64,000 nt of DNA. Source: Pterobdella sp. o SKG-2022. Taxonomy: Eukaryota; Annelida; Clitellata; Hirudinida; Piscicolidae. Location of the stretch: contig OZ038320.1 of NCBI GenBank assembly GCA_964035795.1, positions 8,702,671 through 8,766,670 of the forward strand, read 5' to 3'. The notes beneath the pieces are model-generated. The model was not told the DNA's origin, ran no database searches, and was given only the letters and a program-made list of their open reading frames with translations. Of this stretch, positions 36,046 to 49,400 are shown one piece after another; the first letter of the stretch is position 1; every line of letters starts with the position of its first letter. The position numbers and the translations under genes were made by a program.

Positions 36046-36471
36046 TATTTATTTATTTATATATGTAGTTATAACATAAAATTAAAAAAAAAGCAAGTTA
36101 GAACAAAACACAAGTATATGACAAACTAGATTTTTACTTTATCAAATACCCAATTCAGAATTCAAAGCATGAAGATTATTGATGGCAAACCGGAGTATAA
36201 AGGAGCACTGGTAAGTTGGTTGATTGTTTTAACTACCATTCATTATCCTATGTGAACCACGATGTAATATAGAATAAATCATTCAACAATACAGGATGTT
36301 TTGCTGACAGTGGTTCGCAAGGAAGGTTTCTTCAGTCTGTGGAAGGGATTCACTCCCTATTATGCTCGTTTGGGTCCCCACACTGTGTTGACTTTCATTG
36401 CTCTGGAGCAGATGAATTCCATGTACAAAGTGTACGTGCTTGGAGACCACTCTAAGGGAAGTTCCCTTTAA
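33446..36471 (+). CDS. SLC25A11: Mitochondrial 2-oxoglutarate/malate carrier, complete, 10 exons
   Basis: Inner-membrane antiporter of 2-oxoglutarate and malate, part of the malate-aspartate shuttle. Exons: 33446-33513, 33634-33695, 33823-33904, 34034-34117, 35046-35165, 35231-35321, 35414-35504, 35608-35707, 36159-36210, 36295-36471; 927 nt, 308 aa (human 314). Three carrier repeats with their signature motifs are visible: QPLDLVKNRMQ, TPAEISLIRM and MPVDIAKTRIQ. Other strong family matches are GLLRQATYTTSRLG, VVNAAQLASYSQAKQ and LWKGFTPYYARLGPHTVLTF. The second motif's TPAE.xxLIRM form is specific to the oxoglutarate carrier. The start was chosen as the ATG preceding MPKYLKFVFGG, which fits the family's N-terminus. 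Intron 1 uses a GC donor (GCCGG then GCTAGTT). The only other large intron is intron 4 (928 bp). Confidence 0.96.
36005..36065. repeat. AT and ATTT simple repeats in carrier intron 8
   Basis: ATATATATATAT followed by TATTTATTTATTTATATAT within the intron between exons 8 and 9. Confidence 0.75.
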
Positions 36472-37569
36472 ATCATCCTTGTTGTTAAGGATGTGTGAAG
36501 TATTTTAGGAGGTTTATTAGTGTTGTTTAAAATTTATTTTTATTCATTTAGTTGAGGGTGGGTATGGTTTTGCATTTGAAATTAAGATATTGTTCATTTT
36601 GATTCAAATAAGCAACAAGTTAGAAAATGAGATTTGATGTAGAACAATGATGAAAGATTGTAACAATTATGTAGTCGTAAATTAATGAAGTAGTATTAGT
36701 CAAGATTTTTTTTGATCGGAAGAAAGATTTAATAAGAAAAACCTGTGAATTTCGCTATTCATGTATTTTGTTTTAAACCAAAAAATTCTATTTTATTTGA
36801 AGCGCAAATTTTCGAGTAGCAGTGTACATTCTTGTTACCTTGCCTATGTCTCGCTCCCAACACCCTTTGAATTTTTTGACAAAATTTAAATTTTATTTAA
36901 TTCTATCAAGTTTAGGAAAATTTACTAAGCATTTCTTTCCTGTGCGATATTATACAGCTTATTTTCATTAATGACTCGTTTTAACTGAGTGGTTTGGATG
37001 TTTAATAAATTGTCGTTGAGTTGTTTGTTGATGAGTAACAAAAGTCCAAACGTGTCAAAAAATCAATCAAAATTTAAGTTTTTGATAATTCTTTCGTTAC
37101 GGGCCTGTAATGAGGTTTTTTTTACATGTATTTCGTTACCATATAATGGTGCTTTGTATGACCATCGAAAAGTTCGGTTAATCAAATTTAAATATTATAA
37201 TTGCTTCATTTCAGTTAGTATATACGAAATCAATATCACCAAGATCATAGGTTGGCTTTCCCGCCAATTAATGGCTAGTTCATCATTTTCTTTGTAAATA
37301 TTTTATCACTGCTAATTTTTCAGATTTTTTGTCGTTAAGATTACACTCCGTAAATCAAAATGTTCTCAAAAATCTAAATTGGGTTCTTAATTATTTAAAC
37401 CTCAACAGTTTTTTGGGAATAGTTTTTTCAAACAGACGATTTTTAAATATCTTATTCATTAAAAATTTTAGCTGAATTTTCTTATTTCTAACGACTCGCG
37501 CATAGTAAAAATAATATACAAATAATACATTGGTGAAAATTTAAATTGAGATAAAAAAAAATCTGCACT
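36472..37569. other. Intergenic region downstream of the carrier
   Basis: Contains the carrier 3' untranslated region at its left end. No convincing ORF, repeat or RNA gene seen. Confidence 0.55.
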
Positions 37570-38005
37570 TAAAAGAAAGAGCAAGGAGAACGGAAACAGG
37601 AAAGAATGCTGGTAGCATTGCCGCGGACAATTGCAAGGGAAATCTTCTGGCGCAACCAAACTGCCTCCAAAGGGTCCCCTGACGCCTCGATAACTTTTCT
37701 ATTTAACTCCTCAACAAAGCTGCTGGTTGAAGGTCCGCAGCAGCCCGTTTTCTCGAATGCAACGGGTTGAAAATGGAAGTTGCCCACCAAGCCCTGATAT
37801 TTGCGGCTTTTTAATATTTTCCCAGATTTTGCGCTGAATCCTGACTCGATGGAGCTGGCGATAATGTGGGACTTAGAAAAAGCGTCGACGACTGTTGCGT
37901 TCCAGACCAAGCATTATCATGCTTCCAAGGGAAGGTCGTTATGCCATCAGGACGACGTCCGTCACCCCTGTCGAGCCCTGATGGTTCGAAGACGAGTCGC
38001 GCTGG
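37570..38005 (-). pseudogene. Retroelement-derived fragment (C-terminal region of a reverse-transcriptase polyprotein)
   Basis: On the minus strand the sequence reads ARLVFEPSGLDRGDGRRPDG then PWKH, and after a frame change VWNATVVDAFSKSHI, SRKYQGLVGNFHFQPVAFEK and RQKISLAIVRGNATS. This order (EPxGLxRxDGxRPDG, WDxTVVDT-like, PLAFET-like, SxAIQRxNA-like) is the conserved block found at the end of many invertebrate reverse-transcriptase-related ORFs. GC content is far above the surroundings. The frame break near 37910 and the lack of a polymerase domain mark it as a relic. The exact retroelement class is not certain. Confidence 0.6.
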
Positions 38006-38297
38006 TAAGAAGTCTTTTCGATTTTAAGATTTCTTCGTGTATTGAGACGAGGCTTATAAATTAAGTCATATTTTAAATTTTTTATTTCAAAATTATTTTT
38101 TCAAAATTAAATAAAACAAAAAAAGCTTAAGCATGACATTAAACTGTGAAACTAAATTTTAAAGCTTGGAAAAAAAGAATTTCACCTAAGTTTTTTGTAA
38201 AATATCATATAAAAGTTATTTCTAAAACAAGATGAATTTTACTAATTTAAACAATATGATGAATTTAAGTATTTTAATTTAGGTTAAAATAACTGTT

Positions 38298-38921
38298 TCA
38301 AATAAAACAAAAATCAAAATATAAAAAGGAAAAAAGTAGAATGACAAAAAAAAAGATCTTTGGGTAAGTGAAAATAGGAATGGATGGTAAACCTGATATG
38401 TGAATGGACTTGAAAAAATTGAGGCTAAAAATATTTTTCATGTCTTTGAGCTTTTGAAATGCCTCGTGGGAGAGCAAAACTTTGATGTTTTGAGTATCAA
38501 CAGTGTTATAATTACTTTCAAGATTGAAATGAATTTTAATATCACCAATGTTCGAAAAGTTTTCATCCAAATCCCAAAAGCTTAATCCGTTCAACCATTG
38601 TTTGCGCAAAAAAACACTAGCAATGATGACTCCTTCAGGGGATATGCTTCCAGTGTAGGGTAGGCAAGTGAGTTTATTTCGAATGTTGTTGCTGAATTCA
38701 TAATTCATGGCTTCTCTATGAGGGTTTTTCAAATGCAAATCAGCTTGGAAAGAATTTGTCAATGGCAGGAACTCCAACATCAGTTCTTTATCACCTTCTG
38801 ATTTAATTCTGAAGGATTTTGGTCTAGGAGAAGCCCTCCGTTCAGGCCAATGGTGCTCTGGTGAGTTTTCTCTGCCTTCCCCTTCCCCTTCCCCCTTGCT
38901 TTTCATTCTCCCCTTCAGCAT
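38298..38921 (-). CDS. MSP/VAP-like domain protein, possibly tail-anchored
   Basis: A 207-codon ORF starting at ATG 38921. The N-terminus is charged with a GEGEGEG run. Residues about 35-110 (FRIKSEGDKELMLEF, LTNSFQADLHLKNPHREAMN, YTGSISPEGV) have the layout of a major-sperm-protein/VAP beta sandwich: a strand, the L.L.NP... strand, then Y.G.I.P.G. The C-terminus is very hydrophobic (KIFFFVILLFSFLYFDFC), which would suit a tail anchor as in VAP proteins. However, a CAG|GTTTACC near 38390 could instead be a splice donor with the hydrophobic stretch being intron. Domain call is from pattern only. Unspliced or terminal-exon status is unknown. Confidence 0.45.
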   Translation of the reverse strand: MLKGRMKSKGEGEGEGRENSPEHHWPERRASPRPKSFRIKSEGDKELMLEFLPLTNSFQADLHLKNPHREAMNYEFSNNIRNKLTCLPYTGSISPEGVIIASVFLRKQWLNGLSFWDLDENFSNIGDIKIHFNLESNYNTVDTQNIKVLLSHEAFQKLKDMKNIFSLNFFKSIHISGLPSIPIFTYPKIFFFVILLFSFLYFDFCFI

Positions 38922-40479
38922 CTTCTTCTCACTCCTACATTATTTAATGTGCAGCGTTGTTTCACACGCAGGCATTGTCATGAATAAAACAAAAAATTTT
39001 TTTTTTACTAAAACCTTATTTTTGATAAAATTATCTTCATGGTTTAAAAATTTATTTTTACATTTCTGCTTCAAAACTTTAAATCCATTATTATAAGCGC
39101 AAAATTTATTTTGAACAAAATAAATCTTAATTTAATTTCTAGAGTTCGTGAACTTATATAAATTTCAAATTTTTGAAATATTTCATTAGTGCTTCAAATT
39201 CCGACCCAACTCAAGCAAACGTACCGCAAAATTCTTTTTTTCATTTTACACAGAACGCTCTGCCAAATTCTAAACATTTCTATAATAATTTTTTAAATAC
39301 AAAATAGTTGCCCCATCAGTTCCTACATCGAACTACCATTTAATTCAAAACTTATTTCTCGACAAATATTAATAGTGTACTCAAAGCATTAACTTTATGA
39401 TACAGCAGCCCATAAATGAATCGAGTCTTTAAAGCCTCAAGACACAGGAATGAAGCATTTTCAACGCTTCTATCTACTTCAGTGCTTTTCACTAAAACAT
39501 TTCGACCCACTTCACTCAGCCACTTCCCCAATTTTATAATGGAACGAAATGCCTACTAGCATGCTATCCAACCACATTAACCAACACAAATTTAAATTCA
39601 AAGCGACATACCGTGAAGAAATGTTCTTTTAATGATGCAGTTCGAAAATTAAAATTTTGTTTATTTTTGTTAGAGATCACGTAGTTAAAACAAATAGAAA
39701 ATTAAGTTCTGAATGATTCTTGTCTGAAATGTTGAAAAGTAATTATTTAGTTTTCATTTCAGTCAAACAAAAATTTATTTTATTTTTGAACATGGACGCT
39801 TCCTGACATGTCGAGATTTAATTAAATTTGTGCTCTTACAACGGTGTTGAATCAACTCAATGGATTTTGCTTTTTTCGAATGTCTGTATTTAACTACATA
39901 AAAAAAAATAAATTTTGATGAAGTAGAATAGTTTGAGTAGCAATTCTACAAGATTAACTTGAATTGTCAAGTACTTGATTATTCAAGGTAATCTTATGGA
40001 AAAGCTTAAGTACATTATTAGGCATAATAAAAGCTGCTGCTTGTTTTCGTTCAATTCAAATGATCCATGTTATTTATTGTGATGAATAAATATCCATTTG
40101 ATGAAAGGACTACAAATAATATATACATTTTTATTTTTCAGCCGTTTTATTTTCATTCAAATTGTCATGCTTTGCTTGACGTTTTTTATTAAAATAAATT
40201 ATAAGTTTTATTTTTTCAATGTTTTGTTTCTTAAACAAAACTCATTTTTATTCCATCACAGTGAGATAAATTTTGAATACTTGTACCAAGTTTTTGCTCA
40301 TGTTAAATTTAGATATAAGAACTGCATTGTAGAAAAAGACGGCAATCGTGCTGATTCACATAAAGATTCAAAGTAGTTCAAATACAGACCTATAAGTATT
40401 ATAGTCATATTGTATGCTCTGACATCATCCTTTAACGAATATTATCACAAATAAGCCCCGTGAGCAAGCAAGATTTCAG
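38922..40479. other. Intergenic AT-rich stretch
   Basis: No supported gene or repeat. A short plus-strand ORF at 40098-40376 is Phe/Ile/Lys-rich, as expected by chance in such DNA. Confidence 0.5.
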
Positions 40480-41180
40480 CATTGTAAATCTCGATGAAGC
40501 CTCAGAAAGCGTTCACTGAAAGAGTTTATGGCGTATTCTTTGAAACCACAGTCTTTCTCAAAAGATTGTTGGTTTTATAGAAGTTTTTATAGAAACTTCA
40601 AGTACCGAGTATAAAACAACAAAAAGTTAAATCAGGTGTGTAACAACTGCTTGATGTCGGAGATGCTCTCTGATTGGACAATTGATCGCATGATGAAGCA
40701 GACTACGGCAGATCAATCATGAAGCATGGAAAAGACTCTTCTTTCACGTTGAATTATTCAGACCTTAAAGCGCTGCTGCTACAAACACTGGCACATATGA
40801 AAAAGCTACACGGCTCAGTATATGTGAACGAAAAGTAGGTCTGAAAAGCAATAAATTCAACGGGTTGAGCTGACACAAGGAAACGCAACAATTCTAAGCT
40901 TTTAAATTTTTTAAAAAGCTTTTTGAAATAAGCTCAGCCATCCACACAAATGTTCAAACATCTGGGCAGCACTGAGACATGGGGGAAGCTCATGAGGGCA
41001 TTAAAAAGAGAGTGTGAGACAAAATTGTCTTTAAAGTAGTTTATAAGATTAAGAAATCATTACAACACGATACGCAGACAAATTTCAAGTGTATCTGGCG
41101 CAACTCACTTGATACCTGGTTTCGAGTGCTGGAGGTTAGAAAAAAAACACAAGCAAGCTGACTGCTTTTAAAAAAAGTTT
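40480..41180 (+). pseudogene. Old RTE-class reverse transcriptase relic
   Basis: Readable only as fragments in shifting frames: SFYRNFKYRV (40579 on), VKSGV-stop-Q followed by CLMS (motif B), DWTIDRMMKQTTADQ, and YEKATRLSICERKVGLKSNK (about 40793-40852). Their order matches the RTE polymerase after motif A. It is more decayed than, and different in sequence from, the element at 17806-20195. Both edges are approximate. Confidence 0.6.
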
Positions 41181-43457
41181 TAAAAATTCTAAAAATTTTT
41201 AGGTCAGAAAGCATGTTTAACGAGCAATTACCGTGTAAGATACGGTTGAACTACCAACATTCATCTTGCGAAGAGTATGAAGATTGAATGGTATGGTGAG
41301 TTAAGAGACAAATAGCAACATACATGCAACATTCCTCAGCTGAAAAATGGGTAAGAAAGTTTTGAGACAAAACAATAAGATGAACTTCAAAATGATGGCT
41401 TGGCATACAAGCCTTAGCGATGAATCAAAGATGAAGAATCCTTGTGTATAATTTCAAAGCTATTTAAGAATGACAGGATATAAGTAATAAAAAGAAAAAC
41501 GGTGCTCAGAACTTGTGAGTTATAGAAAACAGAATTGTTTTTCAAGTGACGCAAAACTAAAAATAGTTTTAAAGTTAATAAAATTAAACCACATATAAAC
41601 TATTATCTAGATTGATAAACGCAAAGTATCACTCGGATTCTAAAACAAAGACATAAAATATGTCTAGAACTATTTTAATTGATCTGCTGAAGAAATATTG
41701 AGAAGTCAACTAAAGGGGTTTTGACATTGATGCATTGTTGCGGAAAATGTCGAGAAGATTACTTTAATAGAAATGAAGTGACTACAACCCAACCTTAATA
41801 ATAGTTCCACAGACTTTTAAGTTGAAATAAGTGGAAAATTAGTTATATGAATATTTTAATTTCTCCTAAATGAGAGCTTTTCATGAACCGTAAAATTTAA
41901 TTGAAAGGAAGACAGAATATCACAGCATTAAAAGCAGTGTCTGAGACAATCTAGTGAAACTACCTATAACTCAATTTGACGACAAAATCTTAAACTCTGT
42001 ACTTTCCCTTTATACCTTTAGTTTTATTGTAAAGAATCTTTTCGATTATTCTTGAAATTGAATTTTTACTGATAATATTAGCTCGAAAAAGTGTGATATT
42101 TGTATATTGAGATTGGAACATGTTGATTTTCTTGGCACGCTGAAACGCAAGAAATGCTATAACATATTTTATTTAATGTCACAATGTTTTAACCTTGTTT
42201 CAACATCACAAATATTTCAACTGACATAATAAAAATATTTTACAAGCTGTTATTATGAATTCAATTTAATTCAACGTTAAGGGTTTATATCGAGGATTAA
42301 CACTGTAAAAATTAATTATTCAAAGATAGAGTAAGTTTCATTGAAATTTTAACAAAAAGTAAAAGCTGAAAGTAAAAAATATAATTTACAGTGAAATTGG
42401 TTTGAAGTGGTAAAGTTGATGTTTATGTAAAGGTTTTTGGGAATAAAACCCATTTCAACAATTTAAAAAATCCCTCGTTAGAAAAAATTAAAATTACAAA
42501 ATAATGATCAAAGAAGCAAAAATAAAAAATATATATTTAAAATTTCTTTCAAGTTGCCAAAAATTACCGCGAGGCCTGTTTACACGCTGATAAAATGTTT
42601 GAAATCTGAGCTTTTCTATTAACAATCCGGGCAACGACTTATTGCCATTATTCTCTTTCTCTCATGAGTTTTTCATTATTCAAAAAAGTTTTGGAGTTAT
42701 GGTTTTCCAGTACTATGAACATTTTGAAAAATACGCCGAAATCTCACGGTTCTTTAAAAAACTTTAAAAAATGTAATTACACAATATAAACATTTTATAA
42801 ACTTTTTATTGATGAAATTCTCTGAAAACATGTAAAAGTTTGAACTCGATGCTGTCTTCAGGCCTGTTTTGCTGGGATAAGTTGTAGAGACAGCATCCAA
42901 ACTAATGCCCACTTACCTTGAAGGGATTTTCAACACCTTACAAAAGCAGAATAAATTATTGTAAGAATTCACTGTACAAAGTAGCATAAAATTTCAATTT
43001 CAAAAATAAAATTGATTTTAAAGCATTTGCTTGTTCATGACTGATGTTTATATAAGTCTTGGAGCCAAGCAAATGTGTGATTCACAAATACAAAAAAAAA
43101 CATTTGAAAAAGATTTACTTAAAGTACAGCCATCAAAGTTCTTCAAAAGTTCACTGAGAAATCCTTTATTTCCTTCTAATTTCATTTGACTGCAAAATTT
43201 TCAAATTAAATATTGTGAAATTTCTAGATCAAACAATTTCATGTACTTATAATACAAAACCACAATTTTTTAACAAAAGAGCTACCACAATGAGTCCTAA
43301 ATGTACAGTTATATACAACACAATATAAATATTCACGCTCGACTACACATCCACATCAAAACTTCTCAGAATTATTCGAAAAAACTTACAAGCATAAACC
43401 TCTATAATTGTAATCTCGTATGTCCATAAACCCAATAATCATAATAGCATCACTAAA
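41181..43457. other. Intergenic stretch upstream of the GPCR last exon
   Basis: No supported gene. Contains a 10-bp perfect stem at 42848-42897 (GATGCTGTCT ... AGACAGCATC, 30-base loop). The GPCR 3' untranslated region should lie at the right end. Confidence 0.5.
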
Positions 43458-46400
43458 TCAATGATGTCTCGATGCAAAGAAATTAGTGGAACGGGAGGGT
43501 AGGTGGTCGTAAAGAGAGTTGCAGCCGAAAAGATGCAGAAAAGTCATTCTGAATTGCATGCTCATAGTACAGTAGAGCAGGAAGTTAATCGACGAGTTTA
43601 AGAGTGTCACAATGTCAAAGAGGTCGCCTATATGATTGTACACCTGAAATTTAAATTGGGTATTTGTATAGGTTTATTCTACTGACGTTTGCTTTAGATT
43701 AGCTTATCGAGAGTTATGTTTTTAAAAAATTGATGCATTTGATGATTTAAAAATTTTTTATCGAATTTTTTATTTTTTAAAAGTGATTATTCAACCAAGT
43801 TTGTAAGGTTACTTTCATTATGGTACTTAAAGCCGCTAAAAATAACTTTCTTGTAAAAAACTTTTCAAACAATAAATTCGCAAGGTGTGGTTTGAGAGAG
43901 ATAGTTCAAATTATGTTATTTAAATTACTGTTTAAGCTTTTTTGATGCTATTTAAGCCATTTTTTGTTCGTTTTAGATGTTTATTTGAGAACAAAACATT
44001 TGCGAGCTTTTCATCGTTGAGATAAAAACGAGCTTTGAATGGGTAAAAAAAGATAAAATAAAATAAAATATTGCACAAGAATGAAAATTTTTTAAGGAAA
44101 TGGACTTTTAAAAATACGAAAAAACCTATTGAACTTTTTTCTGAAAAATTTAAAAATCTTTCGACTTTGAAATAACATCACTAGAAGCTGAACTTAATGA
44201 AATTTATTCCTTTTTATTGACACACGAATATTTGTTGAGTATCAAATTTTTTAAAGTAAAGAAATTTCAATTCGTTGAATTAAATTTGATTAGGCCCCGC
44301 ATTAGGCCATAGATAAGACCTCAAAGGGTTTCTTTTAGATAAGGAATAGCCTCAAGATAAAATTAACGATTATAATTATTTATTTAATTTTTTTTTCAAA
44401 ATATTCTATGGACAAAAGCAAAAGTTCAATTGAAATATTTATTACTTTTAATTTTTTTTAATGTTTCGATGAAAAATAAGCCGGATTATATCCAGCTTAA
44501 TCTTCAATATTTTCAAAACCAGTTTTGTTAATTAAATTGCTTTCACGTTTTTTATTCTGATGGGTTTAAAAGCTTTAAGAAATGGCGATAAGTCTTTAGG
44601 CATTCCTATGATAAATATTTCCAAGATGAATAACTCAAAAAATTTGTAAGAATGAAAAATGGAAAGATAATCTTTCTATAGTAATTTCTCATTGATCTTT
44701 AATTCACGCTTATTCGTTCTTTAGAGCCTCAACATTTTGTAAAGTATATAGCAAGAGTTCATTTTCTTCAAAAAAAAAACTAATTTCGTTTTTATTCTGT
44801 TATTACTTTTATATCATCGTTATATTATTAACGTTAGATAAGATTTTATCGAGAAAAAATGGCCGTAAAACTAAAGAATGTCAAACTCAAAAGAAACAAT
44901 TTAAAGGATAATTTGGCAAAAATTTTCGGTTTTTTTCCATAAAAATTTAATATTGGTAAAATAATAATTTTTATTCATTATCATATGAAACTACTTTTAT
45001 TCTATGAAGTTTAAAAGTGAAATTAAAATTTATTTGAATAAATATTTTCACTTCACTTATACGACTTATTGAAAAACTTTCTTTTTACCTTTAGGCCATA
45101 AGCCTCGTGGTTATGGCTCAATATCCATCTATGAGTGCTTCAAGAAAACAACTACACATTTCAATGTTAAATGGCGGTTTTAAAGTATTTTTTCAAGTTA
45201 TTTTTGGTGTTTTTTAAAAGTATTTTTGGTGTTTTTATGTTTTTTTAGACAATAATTTGGTGTTTTGTGTATTTTATATGAGTTTTTTAAATAAAATTCT
45301 GCTAACGACGTAAGACAGGAAAAAAATTGACTTAAGAAATTTAATTGAGACGTAAATGAAAAGTTTCAATCATTATAAAAAAAGAAATATATGTAGACAA
45401 TAAATCTTTTCTAGAAGAAATATTATTACCTAAAACGTCTACCTGAAAGACTAGAAAAAATTGTATATATGTAATGAAATAAAAAATACAATAGAATTCA
45501 ATGAATCAGTTTTGATTATCAAAAAGCACGTGATAAATGAATCACTCAAACCTCTAAGAGAATTTACTTCATTCGGGTCCCATTAATTAGCTAGAAGTTA
45601 TTGATAATCTTCAAATATGTTTTACAGAATATAATCCTTTTAAAATAAGTTTTTGATGTAATTTGTTTGTACTCTTTCTAGACGCCATTACTTTTTGCTA
45701 TTATTTTCTTACTTTTTTTGAGGGTTTTTTATATTCACCTAAACTTTTCAAGTCTTTTTCAAAAAATTTTTTTCATTTCGTTTACCGAGAGCATTTGTAA
45801 TAAATTTTTTCAAAAAGTTGTCCTCTCGTCAGCTTTCAAAAATTTTTTTAAAACTATTTTTTGTTGGCGAAATTAGTTCTGTATTCAAACGTATCGTGTC
45901 ATGCTTCTTGCTGCATAAAAGCTACGTTAAAAGTTAATAAACGAAGGCTATATAATTAAAAATTTATTGATCAATGAAGCCTTTTTCAGAAGACTTTTGT
46001 TGGCTTGAGGTCAGCCTGCATGTGCCAAGATAGATTGACTAACAAAGCCCTTGTATTTGACGAAACCCTTGCTAGGAGATTTTTCGAGTGCGTTTTGTTG
46101 GAGCATAGTATTATCATACATTTAATTTATAATTTTTGCACGAAGAATACAAAACATTTTTTTAAAATAAATCTTCTTCTACATCTTTTTTCAATTTAAA
46201 ATTAAGATTTATATATAACTTTAGAAAGTCTAACTATTTTAATTATGAATTATTAGATGAATTCAACTTTGTTTACGTCTTCTTTTTTCTCATCGTTCAC
46301 TTGAGCTAAAAAAAACAAATTCATAGAAAAATCACAAAAGCCTATAAATTTACCAACCTCTTTGAAATCCTCACTGAAGCCACTTAGCAGCATGGAGATT

Positions 46401-49400
46401 CCTTGAGGCACATCTGCAACCAGGGCCAGCACCACAACTGCCACCAGCATTCGAGTGGCTCTGTTTGTTTTCCTGTTTGTTGAAGGACGTCTCTGGGCTC
46501 TAAATACGGTGCTCCTCCTATTGTCAGTGTCCGTGAATGCAATTTTTGTTGGTTTGGGGTTTTGGTCTTCAAGTTTTGCTACGGTTACTTTTTTCGACGG
46601 TTCTCTTCTGGGTTGAATTGATGGGGCTTTTGATAGATCATTTGAATAAATTGAGCATGGTTCATTTGGCTCAGAAAATTTTTCATTTTTTGCAGATTTG
46701 ATAAATTCATCAATTTTGAAGTTTTCTAGATGCCAGAAAAACTTTGCAGAGGCAACGTCATGATTGATGGGCAGTTTTTGGTTTGAATAAATAAGATGAC
46801 GAGGTGATTCATTTGGGGCAGTGAGACAGTCTAGTGGGAATAATGGAAATATTTCAGGCTCAGAATTTTTTTTGTTGTTCGCCACTGCATTTGAGATACG
46901 TTGATCAAAAGAATTACAATTTGTACTTCCATTTCCGTAGATTTTTGAAAATTCTTTGATATTTAGTTCACTTCTGAATTTGAACTTTTTTAAAGTACAA
47001 AAGTTTAAGAGAAGGTTTTCGCTATTCAGTTCAGTGCAATCTGGTTCAAACAATTTAATTTTATTAAAAATATTTCTTCGTTCTTTGGGGTCTACATTCT
47101 TTTGACCATTACTTATACTCAAAGGAGTATTATAGCTCAGTTCATTTAAAAAATGGTTTTTGAACAGATTTTTTTTGCAATCTTCCTCATGGATACTATT
47201 ACTCTTTTCAACATAACTGGTATGTAAATTTTCGAAACGCAACTTTTCATTACTCACGCAAACTTTATCAGAAACATCATTTTGCTGAAACTGACCTCCA
47301 TGGTTTTTACCAAAATTATTGTTTAAGCTTTTACTTTTTCTTCTCAAATATTGGTTCAAGCTTATTGGCTTATTGAAGCTCCCAATTTTGTTTGTTCGTG
47401 ATTGTATTTTTGTAGAAGATTCTTGCTTGTAGTTCAGAGATAAATCTCTTATTGGCACGGTTTTGTATGTGGTGTTGAAAAGACCGCCAGAAAAACATGA
47501 TTCTATATATTCTTTTGAATTCTTAATGTCTTTCATATAAATGAAATGAAAACAATTGAATGATCTCGATTTCAATAAAACTGCTTTTTGAAAGGCAGCA
47601 TCGCTCTGTTTTTGACCGACACCGTCATCAACATTACCATCTAAGCCTTTATCAATAGATTCATGATTTATTTTTATATCATTTGATGGTAAATTAAATT
47701 TGCTGTTTTGTAGATTTTTTTTGTCATTGCCAATGTTTTGTAAGCGATCGTTTAACAAATCTGGTTTCGAATCTATTAAATAGCATGCTTGAGAGGACTC
47801 AAAACCATACTTGCTTGTCGGAGGAGCAGGTATGTTTGTAAACTCAAAAGTTTGACTTGGCAACGCTGATGGATTAAAAATAGGTTTTTTTGGTTTATTT
47901 AACAATGCTGAATTACTCGATGGACGATCAAAACTCTGGTTATTTTTTTTGATTAAATCTTTATTTTCGATGCCTTTGGGTGAGTCAATAAGGCTTTGAT
48001 TTTTTTTTTTTTTTCTCAAAAGTTTGCAATAATTTTTTCTTCCAGTTTTTTGTGTGGTGTCATCAGCGTTGTGTTGGGTGGGACTCTTGGATGGCTTGTT
48101 AAGGAGCCTGGACCTTTTGATGTCTGCCTGATGCATGGTTCTTATCAGCAGCAAACTAAGAATGCATAAGAGACAGCACGGGATTAACCTAAAGAAAAAT
48201 GACATGAGCCAAAAATTTAAGAAAACCATATCAGTCTGTGAGGAATCCATATCCACCTCCCACCACACCACACTCACGTTTCTATCTTTTATATGTGCTA
48301 TAGTATCGTTGTTATTGCCATTGAATTTATTAACGATTTTTGTTTTGTTCAAGTTTGAAATTGTTTTAGTCTTTTGCTGGAAACTATTATTCTTTTTTTC
48401 TATATTTTTTTGAAAATTATTTTCATACTTTATAATTAAATCTCTTTTTTGCTTTTTAGTGAATGTTGCTAGGCCTTTCACATCGTTATGCTCATTCCCA
48501 GTATCAATCCTATTCAAAGCAAAATTTTTATCTTTTTTAATTTTTTTAGTTAGATTATTAATAGATTTTTTACACAACAACTTTTTTAACAAAGAACGAG
48601 TTAGTGAATAAGGGATAGCTTTAAGCATCTTCAATAGCTTCAAGCTTTTGTCATACTCAGCTTTGCTAAAATAATTGTCAATTTTTGTAAGACCCAAAAG
48701 CATTTTTACTCTTTTTTTTCCATAAATCTTCACTAATCTATTCTGATTCATGGTAATGAAAGAGAAATTTCGGCGATGGTTTTTTATGAAAGGAAAGCCA
48801 TCAACATGAAAAACAGATGAATTATAATCGTTTGGACGATAGGAATTATGATAACCGTCAACAAAAAAAGGATTTTTATTTGAAGTAGTTGTATATGGCA
48901 GTTTAATAAGTTGCCTGAGCAAACAAAGAGAAATTGAAACGATCGATCTTTTATAAGGATTCGTAACAACACTTCGCTTCGAAACTTTTTTTTTTGGGTG
49001 ATAATCATTTTGTCTCAAATATAAGTCTTCACTTGTCAATTTTTTAAACTGGGATTCAATAGAATTAATCACAATGTTGTCTACATTGGTCTCACTTTCT
49101 TTTTTTTCTCTGTAATCTTTGATCAACGTATCATCTTTTGTCATTCTAGTAGTTTCATTAATCAATTCTGTATTATTAAAATCTATTTCTACATTCATTT
49201 CTTGTTGCTTAACAATTGTAACTAAAAAGTTTGGGAATCCCGCTAGTGTGGTGGTAATAACAACCAAAACAATGGCTAAGCGGGCTCGTTCAATCCTGCA
49301 CCACACAGCTCCTATTTGTGGGAACTTGACTGTAAGGTATCTGTTGAAGTTGAAGGATTTTATTGAGTACATAATAAGAACTAATCAACGTTTTGCTGAA

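Noticed and set aside
40098..40376. 92-codon plus-strand ORF
   Set aside because: Phe/Ile/Lys-dominated, no splice logic and no motif; expected by chance at this base composition.
44561..44650. Short ORF starting MGLKALRNGDKSLGIP as a start for the interleaved plus-strand gene
   Set aside because: It ends in a stop without a donor that would reach the phase needed at 45095; kept out of the model.
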